Source: Candidatus Binatia bacterium (GTDB lineage Bacteria; Desulfobacterota; Binatia; UBA1149; CAITLU01). Taken from it: a stretch of DNA of 64,000 nt. Shown in pieces: positions 35,173-43,820 of the stretch. The translations under genes were made by a program, and so were the position numbers. The notes below the pieces were generated by a model. That model did no database searches. It was not told the origin of the DNA and saw only the letters and a program-made list of their open reading frames with translations. Numbering within the stretch: position 1 is the stretch's first letter; each line of letters opens with the position of its first letter. The DNA lies in assembly GCA_036493895.1 (NCBI GenBank), contig DASXOZ010000079.1, positions 1 to 64,000 on the forward strand, in the 5' to 3' direction.

Positions 35173-35673
35173 GGTCTTGGGAGACCGGGCTCGGGCACCG
35201 GTCTCACAGCGGTTACGATCTCTTCGTCGGATCGAGAAAGCGGCCGGTACATTCGAACCTCCCGGACCGCGGACGAGGCGGGACCGTACGCACGCGACGT
35301 GGGGCCGTCAAGGAAAGCTCTCGGAAGGTCGCCGCCCCTGCCGTGCGGCATCTCGAAAAATTTGAGTAATTCCAATAGCTAAGGTGGAATCCATCAGGCT
35401 TGCGGAGCGTCGGCCCGACGGCAGCGACTGATGCCGTGCTCACACCCACGCGGGGGGTTTACCACCCGGCTCTTGCATTGTCACGGCAAAAAGGCGTGGG
35501 CGCCCGCCATGGCCGCGGCGCTGGTGCCGGCGCGCTGCCGGCGGCACGACGCCGCGCAGTGGGCGCGTCAGGCGCCGGCTGTCGGTGCTGCTCGTCGTCG
35601 TCGATACGCTAAGGGCCCGACCAGGTGGGGGAAACGGGGGCTCCCCGGCAGGAGGCGAACGGCGTCGCGGCAA
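35173..35673. other. Gene-free stretch between rpoD and gspB
   Basis: About 500 nt lie between the rpoD start and the 3' end of gspB. An unusually AT-rich patch occurs at 35351-35395, the likely place for rpoD promoter elements, though I cannot assign a confident -35/-10 pair. GGTCTTGGGAGACC (35173-35186) forms a small hairpin next to the rpoD start. A short plus-strand frame at 35576-35612 reads LSVLLVVVDTLRA, like the start of a sulfatase, but nothing sulfatase-like follows. I see no intact gene. Confidence 0.5.
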
Positions 35674-37167
35674 TCAGAACGCACGCACGGGCACTCGATA
35701 GCGCTGGCCGGACCAGCGGAAGTCGACTGCCTCGGGATGGATCTCGGCGATCTGAAGTCCCTCGACGTAATCGCCTTCGTGCTTGACGCTGAGAGAGCCG
35801 GTGCCGACACGCACCGAAACCATTCGCTCGGTGGGAGTATTCGTCCACGAGACGAAAAGGATGGAAACGTCCGGCGCGCCCGATGGTTTCTCGTCGACCG
35901 TCGTATCGCCGGCAGGAGCGGGAGGCGGCGCATCGGAGTTGTCGCCTCCAGCGGCACCGGGCGCTGCAGGTTGGGCGCTCGCGACGGCACCGGGCGCTGC
36001 AACCACGACGGGCGCTGAGGCCGCCGCTGCCGAAGCGGGCGCGGCCGCCCCGGCAATGACGATGCCGGGAGTCGGCGTGGCCACGGGTTTCGGCGCTGCG
36101 ATTGCAGCGGCGGGCGCTACAGGCGGCTGGACGGCAACGACGCCCGCGGCCGCAGCCGGCGGAATCCTTGCGGCAGCGGCAGCGACGGTCGCTTCCGCGT
36201 TGCCGGCGGGTGCCGGCGGCCGCGCAGCGACCGGCGCGCCGCCGATCACGGCAGGAGCCTGCGCCGCAGCGACGGCGGGGCCGGTGGAAGGTGCGGCGCC
36301 TCGAGGCGACGGCAGCGTGGCCGGCGGCATGACCGGCTGCACCGGCGCCGTCGGAAGCGGCACTGCGCCGGGCGGCAATGTCGGCGGAACTCCGGGAACC
36401 GGTGCGACCGGCACGGCCGGATTGATCGACGGCGCGGGGACCACTGGCACTATGGGATTGGCGGGAGCTCCGAGAATCGCGCTCCCGCCGAGCGGAGCCG
36501 GCATTCCCGGTGCGACCGGAGCGGGCATACCCGGCGCGGCCGGAGCCGGCGGAATCGGGGACGGCGGCGGCACTCCCGGCGGCGCGGGCGACGGCGGAGG
36601 AACTCCGGCCGGCGACGGCGACGGCGGCGCGGTAGCCGCGGCCGACGGTGCGGGTGCAGCGGGGGCCGCAGCTGCGAGTTGCTCGTTTGCAGGCGCTGGC
36701 CGAGGCGAAGCGGCGAAAGGCGGCGCAGCCGTCGGTGCACCGGCCATGTCCCTGCTGTGTTTCTCGGGACCACGCCCGTGCGCTTCCTCGTCCTTGCGAC
36801 CGCTTCGTGCCGCTTGTCCCGGAGCGTTATGCGGCCCGTGCGCGCCCGCTGCTGCGACTTTGTCGGGATGCTGCGCCCGGTCGGGCGATGCAGCCTTCGG
36901 CGAATCCTGCGGGGCGCTGTGGCGTGCCACCTTGTCGGTCAGCATGTCGTCCGGCTGTTCCGTCGTGCCCGTCCACATTCGCGACGCGACTGCGCCGGCT
37001 GCGATGCCTCCGACGATCACGAGCGCATAGAGGAGGCGCTTGCGATTCGGTCCACGTCCGGGACCTTGCGGCGGAGGGCCGCCGGGCAGACGTGGATCTC
37101 CCGCGGACGGCGGAATCGCGCCCGATCGCGAGGAGTCCTTGCTGACAGCGTCGAGAATGCTGCTCAC
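35674..37167 (-). CDS. gspB: General secretion pathway protein B-like (GspB)
   Basis: This is a 497-residue inner-membrane protein. The N-terminus SSILDAVSKD matches the GspB start (SSILDAL-type). A single membrane helix follows (LLYALVIVGGIAAGAVA, residues 45-61), then about 370 residues of Pro/Ala low-complexity sequence, then the conserved C-terminal GspB domain (ILFVSWTNTPTERMVSV through GLQIAEIHPEAVDFRW). GspB works with GspA/ExeA in assembling the type II secretin through peptidoglycan. The linker is far longer than in enterobacterial GspB. The GTG at 37167 overlaps the exeA stop by GTGA. Confidence 0.82.
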   Translation of the reverse strand: MSSILDAVSKDSSRSGAIPPSAGDPRLPGGPPPQGPGRGPNRKRLLYALVIVGGIAAGAVASRMWTGTTEQPDDMLTDKVARHSAPQDSPKAASPDRAQHPDKVAAAGAHGPHNAPGQAARSGRKDEEAHGRGPEKHSRDMAGAPTAAPPFAASPRPAPANEQLAAAAPAAPAPSAAATAPPSPSPAGVPPPSPAPPGVPPPSPIPPAPAAPGMPAPVAPGMPAPLGGSAILGAPANPIVPVVPAPSINPAVPVAPVPGVPPTLPPGAVPLPTAPVQPVMPPATLPSPRGAAPSTGPAVAAAQAPAVIGGAPVAARPPAPAGNAEATVAAAAARIPPAAAAGVVAVQPPVAPAAAIAAPKPVATPTPGIVIAGAAAPASAAAASAPVVVAAPGAVASAQPAAPGAAGGDNSDAPPPAPAGDTTVDEKPSGAPDVSILFVSWTNTPTERMVSVRVGTGSLSVKHEGDYVEGLQIAEIHPEAVDFRWSGQRYRVPVRAF

Positions 37168-39044
37168 GTCGTGCCCTGAACCCGCGCCGCGACGCTCGCG
37201 CGGCCGGCAGCAAGTGTAGGCCGGTCGAAGCGGGCGAGCGAGTTGTACAGGAGAACCTGGGTGATCGGTCCTGCGACTCCGTCGGCCGTCACGTGGCGCG
37301 ATTCCTGGAAACGCCGCACCGCGTTTTCCGTCAGGTCGTCGTAAAGGCCGGTCTGGGTCGATGCGTCGAGCACCCCTGCAGAGCTCAGCATCGTCTGCAG
37401 CTTTTTCACGGCCGGGCCCCCGGCCCCCGGGCCGATGTCGAAGCGCAGCGACTCGGGATCCTTGAACAGAATGTGCGCCTTGCCGTTCCACGCCGCGTCG
37501 AACCCGGCAAGGCTCATCGTGACGTTGCCCGCGAGCTGCACCGCCCCGCCCGTGCGATCGATCCCCCTCAGCAGCACGTAACGGATCTCGGGAGCGCCGC
37601 CGGTCGTCATCTCGACCATCGCGGGAAGATCGAGAACCGAAAGCAATGCGTCGTTCAGCTCGACGGCGAAGTAACGGAGCCCTCGCGACTCGGCGATCGC
37701 CTGCAGGTTCAGCGACCCGCCGGCCAGATCCGCCTCGGCAACCGGTGCAGCTCCCCACATCTGCAGCAGGCGCGTGTAATCGGCCACCGCTGCGTCGAAG
37801 ACGGCGCCCGTCGAGAGCGTCGCCAGCGCCGCCGCGTCCGAAGACGCCGATGCCGGGGCGACGCCAGGCGCAGGCGCGACGACTGGAGCAGAGGCGACCT
37901 GGGGCGCGACCTCGCTTGCAGGAACGGGGATAGCCGCCGCGGGTGCCGGTGCAGAGACCGAAGGCGCCGTCGCAGCAGCCGAAGGCGACAAAGCAGGAGC
38001 CGAAGGCGATGAAACAGGAGCATCGCCGTTGCGCGGCGCATCGCCACCCGGATCAGCGAGTTTCGCTGCGGGCGCAGCCGGCAAGGACGTCATCGCGGCC
38101 TTCGCCTTGCGCGGCGCCGGCCGGCTTTCGTCCACCGCGGACGACGAAAGCAGGAAGAAAGCGACCACCGCAGCTGCGGCAGCGGCCGCGAGGAACGCGC
38201 CGATGCGCCCCCAGGCCGGCCCGCGAGATGCAGCAACCTGCGGAACATAGCCGAGCTCTCGCGCCGCCGCGGACACTTCGTCGGACCCGACACGACCGCG
38301 ACTGCGCGTGAACGCGACGAGCATCGAGCGATGCGCGAGGATGTTGAGAAGGCGCGGCACGCCGTCGGTGAAACGGTAGATGAGTTCGAGCGCGCGCGGC
38401 TCCACGAGGTCGGTGTGCGCGCCGGCGATGCGCAGGCGGTGGCGCACGTATTCGCAGGCTTCGTCGCGATCGAGCTTGTCGAGGTGCCAGCGCTCGGTGA
38501 CGCGCTGGTTGAGCTGGCGAAGATCGTGGCGCGACAGGATGCCGTGAAGCTCGGGCTGGCCGACGAGCACCACCTGGAGGAGTTTTTCGGTTTCGGTTTC
38601 GAGGTTGGTCAACAGGCGAAGCTGCTCGAGCACCACGGGGTCCAGGTTCTGGGCCTCGTCCACGATGATCACCGTGCGGCGACCGGCCGCGCGGTTGGTC
38701 TTGAGGAACGCTGCAAGCTCCTCGATCAGCTCCTTGCGGCTGGTGCTGCGCGACGGCAGTCCGAGCTCGGCATTGATCGTCTGCAGCAGCTCGGTCGACG
38801 TCAGCACCGGGTTGACGATGTTGGCGACCGTGACGTCCTGCGCGTGCTCGGCCAGCAGCGTGCGGATCAGCGTCGTCTTGCCCGCGCCGACCTCGCCGGT
38901 GATCGCGACGAAGCCGCTGCCCTCGCGAATCCCATAGACGAGGTGCGCGAAGGCCTCGCGGTGCTTCGCGCTCATGAACAGATACCTGGGATCCGGGGTC
39001 AGCCGGAAGGGCAGGTCGCTGAGCCCGAAGAACGTCTCGTACAT
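37164..39044 (-). CDS. ExeA/GspA-like AAA ATPase with peptidoglycan-binding domain
   Basis: This 626-residue inner-membrane ATPase starts MYETFFGLSDLPFRLTPDP, the family N-terminus. The P-loop is GEVGAGKTT (near residue 50) and Walker B is VIIVDEAQ. The AAA part ends near residue 270, followed by a membrane helix (about 285-305), an Ala/Pro linker, a C39-like periplasmic domain (about 400-530) and a peptidoglycan-binding fold at 540-605 (VKKLQTMLSSAGVLD, ITQVLLYNSL). Together with the overlapping gspB it should remodel peptidoglycan for type II secretin insertion. Confidence 0.87.
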   Translation of the reverse strand: MYETFFGLSDLPFRLTPDPRYLFMSAKHREAFAHLVYGIREGSGFVAITGEVGAGKTTLIRTLLAEHAQDVTVANIVNPVLTSTELLQTINAELGLPSRSTSRKELIEELAAFLKTNRAAGRRTVIIVDEAQNLDPVVLEQLRLLTNLETETEKLLQVVLVGQPELHGILSRHDLRQLNQRVTERWHLDKLDRDEACEYVRHRLRIAGAHTDLVEPRALELIYRFTDGVPRLLNILAHRSMLVAFTRSRGRVGSDEVSAAARELGYVPQVAASRGPAWGRIGAFLAAAAAAAVVAFFLLSSSAVDESRPAPRKAKAAMTSLPAAPAAKLADPGGDAPRNGDAPVSSPSAPALSPSAAATAPSVSAPAPAAAIPVPASEVAPQVASAPVVAPAPGVAPASASSDAAALATLSTGAVFDAAVADYTRLLQMWGAAPVAEADLAGGSLNLQAIAESRGLRYFAVELNDALLSVLDLPAMVEMTTGGAPEIRYVLLRGIDRTGGAVQLAGNVTMSLAGFDAAWNGKAHILFKDPESLRFDIGPGAGGPAVKKLQTMLSSAGVLDASTQTGLYDDLTENAVRRFQESRHVTADGVAGPITQVLLYNSLARFDRPTLAAGRASVAARVQGTT

Positions 39045-39174
39045 GAAGGACGACGAGCATCACCCGGCGCACGCTGCATTTCAAACCTTGCGGCGGCCGC
39101 GCTCTTCGCGGCGTTGGATCGCGCGCGCGACCGCGTCGCATTGCCCACGGGCCGGGCTCTGGCTACAGAGTCCC

Positions 39175-40380
39175 ATGCCGCCGTCCCGAACGCAGATCCC
39201 GCGCGCGTTCTGGATCGTGTCGGCCGCCAATTTCCTCTCGTTCCTGAACATCGCGTTCTTCTTCCTGCTGCCCCTGTGGGTGGATGCCCACGGCGGCGGC
39301 CCCGAAAAAGCCGGTCGCATCGGCGCGCTTTCCGGTTTTGCCGGACTGGCCGCGCTGCCGCTGATCGGCTACCTGCTCGACCGCTTCGGCCGGCGGCGAT
39401 TCATGATCACCGGCATCGGCGTGAGCGCGCTGTGCTCGGCGTGCTTCATGTTCGTCGACGATTTCGGGCCGGCGCTGTGGGCGCTGCGCATCGTGCAGGG
39501 CATCGCGTCCACCAGCGCATTCACCGGCGCGCAGACGCTGGCCCTGCTGTTTGCGCCGGTCGAGAGGCGCGCGGCGACGATCGGCTGGTTCGGGATCTCG
39601 ACGATCCTGACCAATGCGCTCAGCCCGGCCATCGGCGAGAGCATCGTGCACCAGTGGGGCTTCCGCACGATGTTCGGCGTCGGTGCGGTGCTCGGGTCCT
39701 GCGCCTTCGTGCTTTCGTGCTTCGTGCCGCGGCCGCCGGCCTTCGTGATGCTGCCGCGAAGCGTCGAGATCGAGCCCCGCCTGGCGCGACGCGCAGTGGC
39801 AACCGCGACCGTCGCGATGATGTGTTACGGATTCGGCTTCGGCGCGACGCAGACGTTCGTGCCGCTGCTGATGAAGCAGCTCGAGATCGGGCGCGTCGGC
39901 CCTTTCTTTACCGCATGGTCACTGGCGGCGGTCTCGGTGCGGGCCGTGTTCGGCACCCTTTCCGACCGCATCGGACGCCGCGGGGTGATTCTTCCGGCGA
40001 TGGCAGCGCTCACGCTGGCCGTGGCGCTGCTGTCGATCACTCGTTCGATGATGCTCATCGTCACGATCGGCGCGATCTTCGGCATGGGTCACGGCCTGCT
40101 GTACCCGACGATGAATGCATGGGTGGCCGACTGGAGCACGGCGTCGAACATCGGCCGCACCCAGAGCCTGTTCAGCGGCTCCTACAGCCTCGGCATCTCG
40201 AGCTGCGCGTTCCTGTTCGGCACCATCGTCGAGCGCTACGGCTACTCGACGATGTTCCTGGTGGCTTCTGCAATCTCCCTGGTCGGGATGCTCGTCTTCA
40301 TTACGGGACCCGGCAGCCTGCCGGGAGAACCGGCCCACGAGTCGCTGGCCGACACCAGCAGCAGCACCGGCGAAATATGA
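39175..40380 (+). CDS. MFS transporter
   Basis: This 401-residue protein has about twelve membrane helices. The MFS loop 2-3 motif is GYLLDRFGRRRFMITG (near residue 70), and its second-half repeat is GTLSDRIGRRGVILPA (near residue 270). The size and short loops suit a drug or metabolite exporter, and the substrate cannot be predicted. The ATG at 39175 gives a typical N-terminus. It is divergent from exeA and convergent with the degenerate HtrA-like gene, ending 16 nt before it. Confidence 0.85.
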   Translation: MPPSRTQIPRAFWIVSAANFLSFLNIAFFFLLPLWVDAHGGGPEKAGRIGALSGFAGLAALPLIGYLLDRFGRRRFMITGIGVSALCSACFMFVDDFGPALWALRIVQGIASTSAFTGAQTLALLFAPVERRAATIGWFGISTILTNALSPAIGESIVHQWGFRTMFGVGAVLGSCAFVLSCFVPRPPAFVMLPRSVEIEPRLARRAVATATVAMMCYGFGFGATQTFVPLLMKQLEIGRVGPFFTAWSLAAVSVRAVFGTLSDRIGRRGVILPAMAALTLAVALLSITRSMMLIVTIGAIFGMGHGLLYPTMNAWVADWSTASNIGRTQSLFSGSYSLGISSCAFLFGTIVERYGYSTMFLVASAISLVGMLVFITGPGSLPGEPAHESLADTSSSTGEI

Positions 40381-40396
40381 AACGGAAACGCGCTCC

Positions 40397-41308
40397 TCAT
40401 CCGACGCCGAAGAACTTCTCCGCATCGCCGCTGGTGACGACGACGCTCTCGATGTGCCCGTCGCGCAACACCTTCAGGTCGATGTCATCGCCCGGCTTGC
40501 ACTTCCAGATCTCTTCGTAGAGCTGCAGCCGGCCCGTCACCGGCTCTTCGCCGACGCGCACGAGGATGTCGCCGACGGCAAGGCCCGACCGCTCGCCCGG
40601 CGCGCCGGGGATCAGCCCCGCAACCACCGTACGATCGGGCAGCGCGTAGCAGAACATCCCCACCCACGCGCGCTGCGGCCTCGTCGTGCGCCGCCCTTCG
40701 CGCAGCAGCTCCTCGGCATGCTCGTAGTAGTTCTCCGACGGGATCGCGAGAGTCGCGCGTCCGATGGCGCCGAGGTTCAGCGACACGACGCCGACGAAGC
40801 GGCCGCGCCAGTCGCACAGCGGAGCGCCGCCGAGGCCGGGGTTGATCGCGCTGAGCCACAGCGCGCGGTCGAGGTAATATTCCCAGTACGCGTCGAAGGA
40901 ATCGACGGCGACGAGATAGCCACTGGCGCTGCGGCGCTCGGTCGCACCGACGCTGGAGACGAGGAAGAGGTCGTGGCCGGGCGTGACGTCGTGTGAGCTG
41001 CCGCGGCGCAGCGGCGGCGCCGTGAGCGACGTGGAGTCGACGCCGAGTACCGCAATCCCGGACGCGAAGTCCTGGGCGATCACGCGTGCCGGCATGCGCT
41101 TGCCTTCGATATCGGTGACGAGCACGCGCTGGGCTCCGAGCACGACGTAGTTGACCGTGACGATGGTGCCTTCGGTATCGACGACGGCACCGGTTCCGGC
41201 GCGAGAAGTCCCGAGCACCGCGGCAGACGGGTGCGATTGGGGGATTTCCGCAGCGACCGTCACCGTCGACGCAGCAACCTGCTGAAGCAGTCGGACATGG
41301 GCATCCAC
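40397..41308 (-). CDS. HtrA-like PDZ protein lacking the catalytic triad
   Basis: This 303-residue protein has the trypsin-like fold of S1C proteases (residues 20-195) and a C-terminal PDZ domain (about 205-295: VVAGLIPGAPGERSGLAVGD). The catalytic positions are changed. NHV is NYV in TIVTVNYVVLG, the Asp of the SDIAL-type motif is Gly in FASGIAVLGVD, and the GNSGG nucleophile loop is NPGLGGAPL. It should therefore be a pseudoprotease, perhaps a peptide-binding scaffold or inhibitor. No signal peptide or membrane anchor is obvious. The start is GTG 41308. Confidence 0.8.
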   Translation of the reverse strand: MDAHVRLLQQVAASTVTVAAEIPQSHPSAAVLGTSRAGTGAVVDTEGTIVTVNYVVLGAQRVLVTDIEGKRMPARVIAQDFASGIAVLGVDSTSLTAPPLRRGSSHDVTPGHDLFLVSSVGATERRSASGYLVAVDSFDAYWEYYLDRALWLSAINPGLGGAPLCDWRGRFVGVVSLNLGAIGRATLAIPSENYYEHAEELLREGRRTTRPQRAWVGMFCYALPDRTVVAGLIPGAPGERSGLAVGDILVRVGEEPVTGRLQLYEEIWKCKPGDDIDLKVLRDGHIESVVVTSGDAEKFFGVG

Positions 41309-41445
41309 GCGAGACAGGCTAGGTCTGGCGAAGTCTCTCGTCCAGTCGCCGCCGCCGGGCGCATCGTGGGGCCGTCGTGGAACGCACAGCCGCGACGGGC
41401 GCCCGCGCGATGTGTGTTGCGATTCGCAACTGCTAGAAGGCGGCG

Positions 41446-42822
41446 ATGCCGTACGCGTCGCGCCCTGCCTCGCCCGCTCCGGGGCACCTGGTCCGTTCGC
41501 ATCGCGGCGCGCCGTTCCCGTTTTTCATCGACCGGGGGCTCGGCGACAAACCCTCGTTCGCGGGCAGCGCCCCGCGCGAACAGCTCGTGGTCGACGCAGA
41601 AGGCCGCGCGCAGATCTGGCGCGACGGGGCCTGGCATGACGCCGGCCACTATCCGATCGACCCGCTCGATGCGATCGATGCTTTCGTCGACGGCTCCCGC
41701 AGCGATCCCGTTGCCGTGCCTTCGTGGCTGGACGGCGTGACCCTCCCGCGCACCGTCGGCTATCTTTCGTACGAGCTCGGCTCCCGGTGTGATCGTGTTC
41801 AAGCACCGCCGGCGGCGGGCAAGACCCGCATCGGCACGCCGCTGGCCGTGCTGTCGGTCTACGATGACGTCGATGCCTGGGACCCGCGAAGCGGGCGCAC
41901 CTGGCACGTGCGATTCGCGCACTCGTCGCCGGCGGCACCTCCGCCGGCGCTCCAGGCGCCGGTCCAATCCTGGCAGCCGACGACACGGGCTGCGTACCGT
42001 CGCGGCTTCGCGCGCATCCTTTCCGCGATCCGCGCCGGCGACATTTACCAGGCGAACCTGTCCAGGCGCGCCGTCTTCGAGTTCGATGGCGACGCGATCT
42101 CTGCGTATTGCCGCCTTCGCGACGTGCAGCCGGTGCCGTGGGGAGCCTTCCTCGGCTTCGGCGGATTCTCGCTGCTGTCGAATTCGCCCGAATGTTTCCT
42201 CGAGCGCGACGGTGACGCGATCGCGACGAGGCCGATCAAGGGCACGCGCGCGCGGCGCGGCGAGCCTGCCGCCGATGCGGCAGAAAGAGCATCGCTGGCG
42301 TCGGATCCGAAGGAAATGGCCGAGCACCTGATGATCGTCGATCTCGAGCGCAGCGACCTCGGCCGCGTCGCGACGACCGGCTCGGTGCGGGTCACGCGCT
42401 ACGGCGCCGTCGAAAGCTTCGCCACCGTGCATCACATGGCGTCGGACGTCGAAGCGACGTTGCGCCACGGCATCGGCCTGGCTGCACTGCTCAGGGCGAC
42501 GTTTCCCGGAGGCTCGATCACGGGCGCACCGAAGCTTCGTGCGATGGAGATCCTCGCCGAAGTGGAAGACGGCGAGCGCGGGCCCTACACCGGCGCGATC
42601 GGCTGCTTCAACGGCAGCGACCGCCTCTCGCTGTCGATCGCGATCCGCACCGCCGTCACGGCCGGCAACCAGCTTCTCTATGCCGCCGGCGGCGGAATCG
42701 TCGCCGACTCGGACGCGGAACGGGAATGGGAAGAAACCGAGATCAAGATCGGCGCTCTTCGCGCGGCACTGGCAGCCGGCGGCCGCGCAGGCCACGCGCC
42801 AGCGGCCGCGAAAGCGCTGTGA
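41446..42822 (+). CDS. pabB: Aminodeoxychorismate synthase component I
   Basis: This 458-residue chorismate-utilising enzyme makes 4-amino-4-deoxychorismate for folate. The core starts around residue 185 (AYRRGFARILSAIRAGDIYQANLSRR), with RPIKGTRARRG, LMIVDLERSDLGRVA, the TFPGGSITGAPKLRAMEI block and the final YAAGGGIVADSD. PIKG rather than PIAG is the residue pattern of PabB, in which the Lys forms a covalent intermediate, as opposed to anthranilate synthase. The ATG at 41446 is preceded by AGAAGG. pabC follows 19 nt later. Confidence 0.92.
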   Translation: MPYASRPASPAPGHLVRSHRGAPFPFFIDRGLGDKPSFAGSAPREQLVVDAEGRAQIWRDGAWHDAGHYPIDPLDAIDAFVDGSRSDPVAVPSWLDGVTLPRTVGYLSYELGSRCDRVQAPPAAGKTRIGTPLAVLSVYDDVDAWDPRSGRTWHVRFAHSSPAAPPPALQAPVQSWQPTTRAAYRRGFARILSAIRAGDIYQANLSRRAVFEFDGDAISAYCRLRDVQPVPWGAFLGFGGFSLLSNSPECFLERDGDAIATRPIKGTRARRGEPAADAAERASLASDPKEMAEHLMIVDLERSDLGRVATTGSVRVTRYGAVESFATVHHMASDVEATLRHGIGLAALLRATFPGGSITGAPKLRAMEILAEVEDGERGPYTGAIGCFNGSDRLSLSIAIRTAVTAGNQLLYAAGGGIVADSDAEREWEETEIKIGALRAALAAGGRAGHAPAAAKAL

Positions 42823-42841
42823 CAAAGGAAGGCAGCAGCCC

Positions 42842-43774
42842 GTGCAATCCATGCAACCCATGCAACCCATGAAGGACATCTGCTGGCTCAACGGCGCGTT
42901 CGTCCCGACGGCTCGCGCGAAGATTTCGGCGCTCGATCGCGGGTTCCTGTTCGGCGAAGGGCTGTTCGAGACGTGGCGCACCTACGGCGGCCGCCCGTAC
43001 GCGATTGCCGAGCACCTGCGGCGAATGGCGGGCAGCGCACGACGGATCGGCATTGCATTCGATCCCGACGAGCCGTGGGACAAACGCTGCGTCGAGCTTG
43101 CGCGCCGCTGCCAGATGCTGCGCAGCGACGGTGCGGTGCGCCTCACGATTACGCGCGGACACGGGCCCGTGAGCCTGGTCGCCGCGAAGACGCAAGAGCC
43201 GACGACGCTGATGATGTTCCGGCCGCTGGAGCCCACTCTCGCGCAGGCGCGCAGCCGCGGCGTCGCCATCCATCTCGTCAGCGTCGGATCCGGCGTTTCC
43301 GAGCGCTGGCGGCAAGTAAAATCGCTGAATTACCTTCCGGCAGTGCTGGCTCGTATCGAGGCCAGGAAACACCGCTGCTTCGAAGCCGTCTATCACACGG
43401 GCGAGCGCTCGGATCCGCGAAGCACCGTCCTCGAAGGCACGACGAGCAACGTGTTCGCCGTTCGCCGCGGTACGGTCTTCACGGCGCCAATTTCGGCGGG
43501 GCTGCTGCCTGGCGTCACCCGCGCGAAAACGCTCCGGCTGGCGCGCCGGGTCGCCCAGGTGCGCGAGGAGCGCTTCACGGTTGCCGATCTTCTCGCGGCG
43601 GACGAAGTGTTCCTCACGGCATCGTCGATCGAGGTCGTGCCGGTCGTGCGCGCCGGCGGCCGGCGCATCGGAAACGGCAAACCCGGTCCCGTCGCGATCG
43701 AAATGCAGCGACTGTACCGCCGCGAAGTCGCTCGCCGCCTCGGCATCGAGGTCGAAGAGCTGGACGGGCCCTAG
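42842..43774 (+). CDS. pabC: Aminodeoxychorismate lyase (class IV PLP aminotransferase fold)
   Basis: This 310-residue PLP enzyme releases pyruvate and p-aminobenzoate from aminodeoxychorismate. It shows DRGFLFGEGLFETWR near residue 40, the PLP lysine in QVKSLNYLPAVLARIEA, VLEGTTSNVFAV and VFLTASSIEVVPV. A branched-chain or D-amino-acid aminotransferase is the alternative within the fold, but the position directly after pabB favours PabC. The GTG at 42842 has AAGGAAGG about 9 nt upstream; ATG codons at 42851, 42860 and 42869 lie in a 9-nt repeat that encodes MQPMQPM. Confidence 0.87.
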   Translation: MQSMQPMQPMKDICWLNGAFVPTARAKISALDRGFLFGEGLFETWRTYGGRPYAIAEHLRRMAGSARRIGIAFDPDEPWDKRCVELARRCQMLRSDGAVRLTITRGHGPVSLVAAKTQEPTTLMMFRPLEPTLAQARSRGVAIHLVSVGSGVSERWRQVKSLNYLPAVLARIEARKHRCFEAVYHTGERSDPRSTVLEGTTSNVFAVRRGTVFTAPISAGLLPGVTRAKTLRLARRVAQVREERFTVADLLAADEVFLTASSIEVVPVVRAGGRRIGNGKPGPVAIEMQRLYRREVARRLGIEVEELDGP

Positions 43775-43820
43775 GCCTGCTGCCGAGAGACTTGCAGCAA
43801 CCTCTGCGAGCTTGTCCGGA

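Noticed and set aside
35565..35675. Sulfatase-like start VLLVVVDTLRA on the plus strand
   Set aside because: The match is 11 residues only, the following residues are not sulfatase-like, no upstream start or export signal fits, and the frame stops inside the convergent gspB end. It is chance or an untraceable remnant.
42842..42875. Short 9-nt repeat ATGCAACCC at the pabC start as a regulatory repeat
   Set aside because: Only about three imperfect units are present and they encode in-frame MQPMQPM; this is most simply start-codon redundancy or slippage, with no evidence of regulation.
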